From Deltaproteobacteria bacterium (GTDB lineage Bacteria; Myxococcota_A; UBA796; UBA2385), in the NCBI GenBank assembly GCA_015489145.1, contig WGAH01000853.1:1-5644 (forward strand): DNA of 5,644 nt, in the 5' to 3' direction. The translations under genes and the position numbers were made by a program. The notes under the pieces are model-generated. The model was not told the DNA's origin. It made no database searches and saw only the letters and a list, made by a program, of their open reading frames with translations. Positions 5,496 through 5,644 of this stretch are shown one piece after another (the stretch's first letter is position 1; every line of letters starts with the position of its first letter).

Positions 5496-5644
5496 ATGTA
5501 CGCGCTCACCCTCGAAGCCGAGTGGGCCCCCCGGCCCGGATACCAGCCCACCCCCGCCGAGCTGCGGAGCCGCAAGGCGCGCATGGCCTCGGCGGCCTAC
5601 CGCCACCCGAAGCTCGTCCCCGGCGAGCGGCCCGACCCGAGCCC
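5496..5644 (+). CDS. Zinc-dependent MDR alcohol/polyol dehydrogenase, N-terminal fragment
   Basis: Forty-nine residues are visible before the window ends. They start MYALTLEAEWAPRPGY and end with a segment carrying YRHPKLVPGERPDP (35-48). This resembles the start of zinc-dependent medium-chain dehydrogenases of the scyllo-inosose 3-dehydrogenase / threonine dehydrogenase-like group: M-x-A-x-x-L-x-A-x-W-x-PRP, a charged linker, then a WRYP/WRHP-like motif and a 'V-x-E-x-P-x-P' strand before the GroES-like catalytic domain. Those enzymes oxidise a polyol or alcohol with NAD(P)+. The zinc ligands and Rossmann fold lie beyond the window, so the call rests on the N-terminus only. The gene is preceded by a 463-bp regulatory interval and is probably not part of the thiL operon. 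The start is well supported; the exact substrate is not. Confidence 0.62.
   Translation, partial: MYALTLEAEWAPRPGYQPTPAELRSRKARMASAAYRHPKLVPGERPDPS

Overview
The window is extremely G+C rich (about three quarters by eye) and shows a bacterial layout: tightly packed co-directional genes on the + strand, GTG starts, Shine-Dalgarno sites and 4-base stop/start overlaps. No gene here fixes the phylum. A TMTC-like membrane glycosyltransferase after twin CNNM/CorC proteins would suit a high-GC lineage such as Acidobacteriota, Myxococcota, Desulfobacterota or Planctomycetota, but that is an inference from style, not a classification.

Positions 20-5032 read as one operon of four genes: thiL (thiamine-monophosphate kinase), two adjacent CNNM/CBS/CorC-HlyC membrane proteins of the TlyC/CorC type, and a polytopic GT-C glycosyltransferase-like protein with a TPR-like tail. 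The thiL/CNNM-1 and CNNM-1/CNNM-2 junctions are GTGA overlaps. The fourth gene starts 2 bases after the third stops, and its Shine-Dalgarno sits just before that stop codon. Co-transcription and translational coupling are therefore likely. The functions do not form one pathway: cofactor synthesis, a probable Mg/Co or other cation transport or efflux pair, and cell-surface glycosylation.

Positions 5033-5495 are non-coding. The first part holds three GC-rich hairpins just after the operon, which are terminator candidates although none has a U-tract. The second part (5162-5371) is less GC rich and holds four copies of a 31-bp unit: two in tandem on the + strand, then two in tandem on the - strand. 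They form a 54-position imperfect inverted repeat capped at each outer edge by CTTG-N4-CAAG. The 31-bp phasing is close to three DNA turns, which suggests a protein-binding operator or enhancer array. It lies directly upstream of weak promoter-like sequences. This is the most interesting signal in the window.

From 5496 to the window end is the start of a new gene with an excellent Shine-Dalgarno. Its first 49 residues resemble the N-terminus of zinc-dependent MDR dehydrogenases of the scyllo-inosose/threonine dehydrogenase-like group. The repeat array most plausibly controls this gene. No tRNA, rRNA, CRISPR, insertion sequence or defence system was seen.
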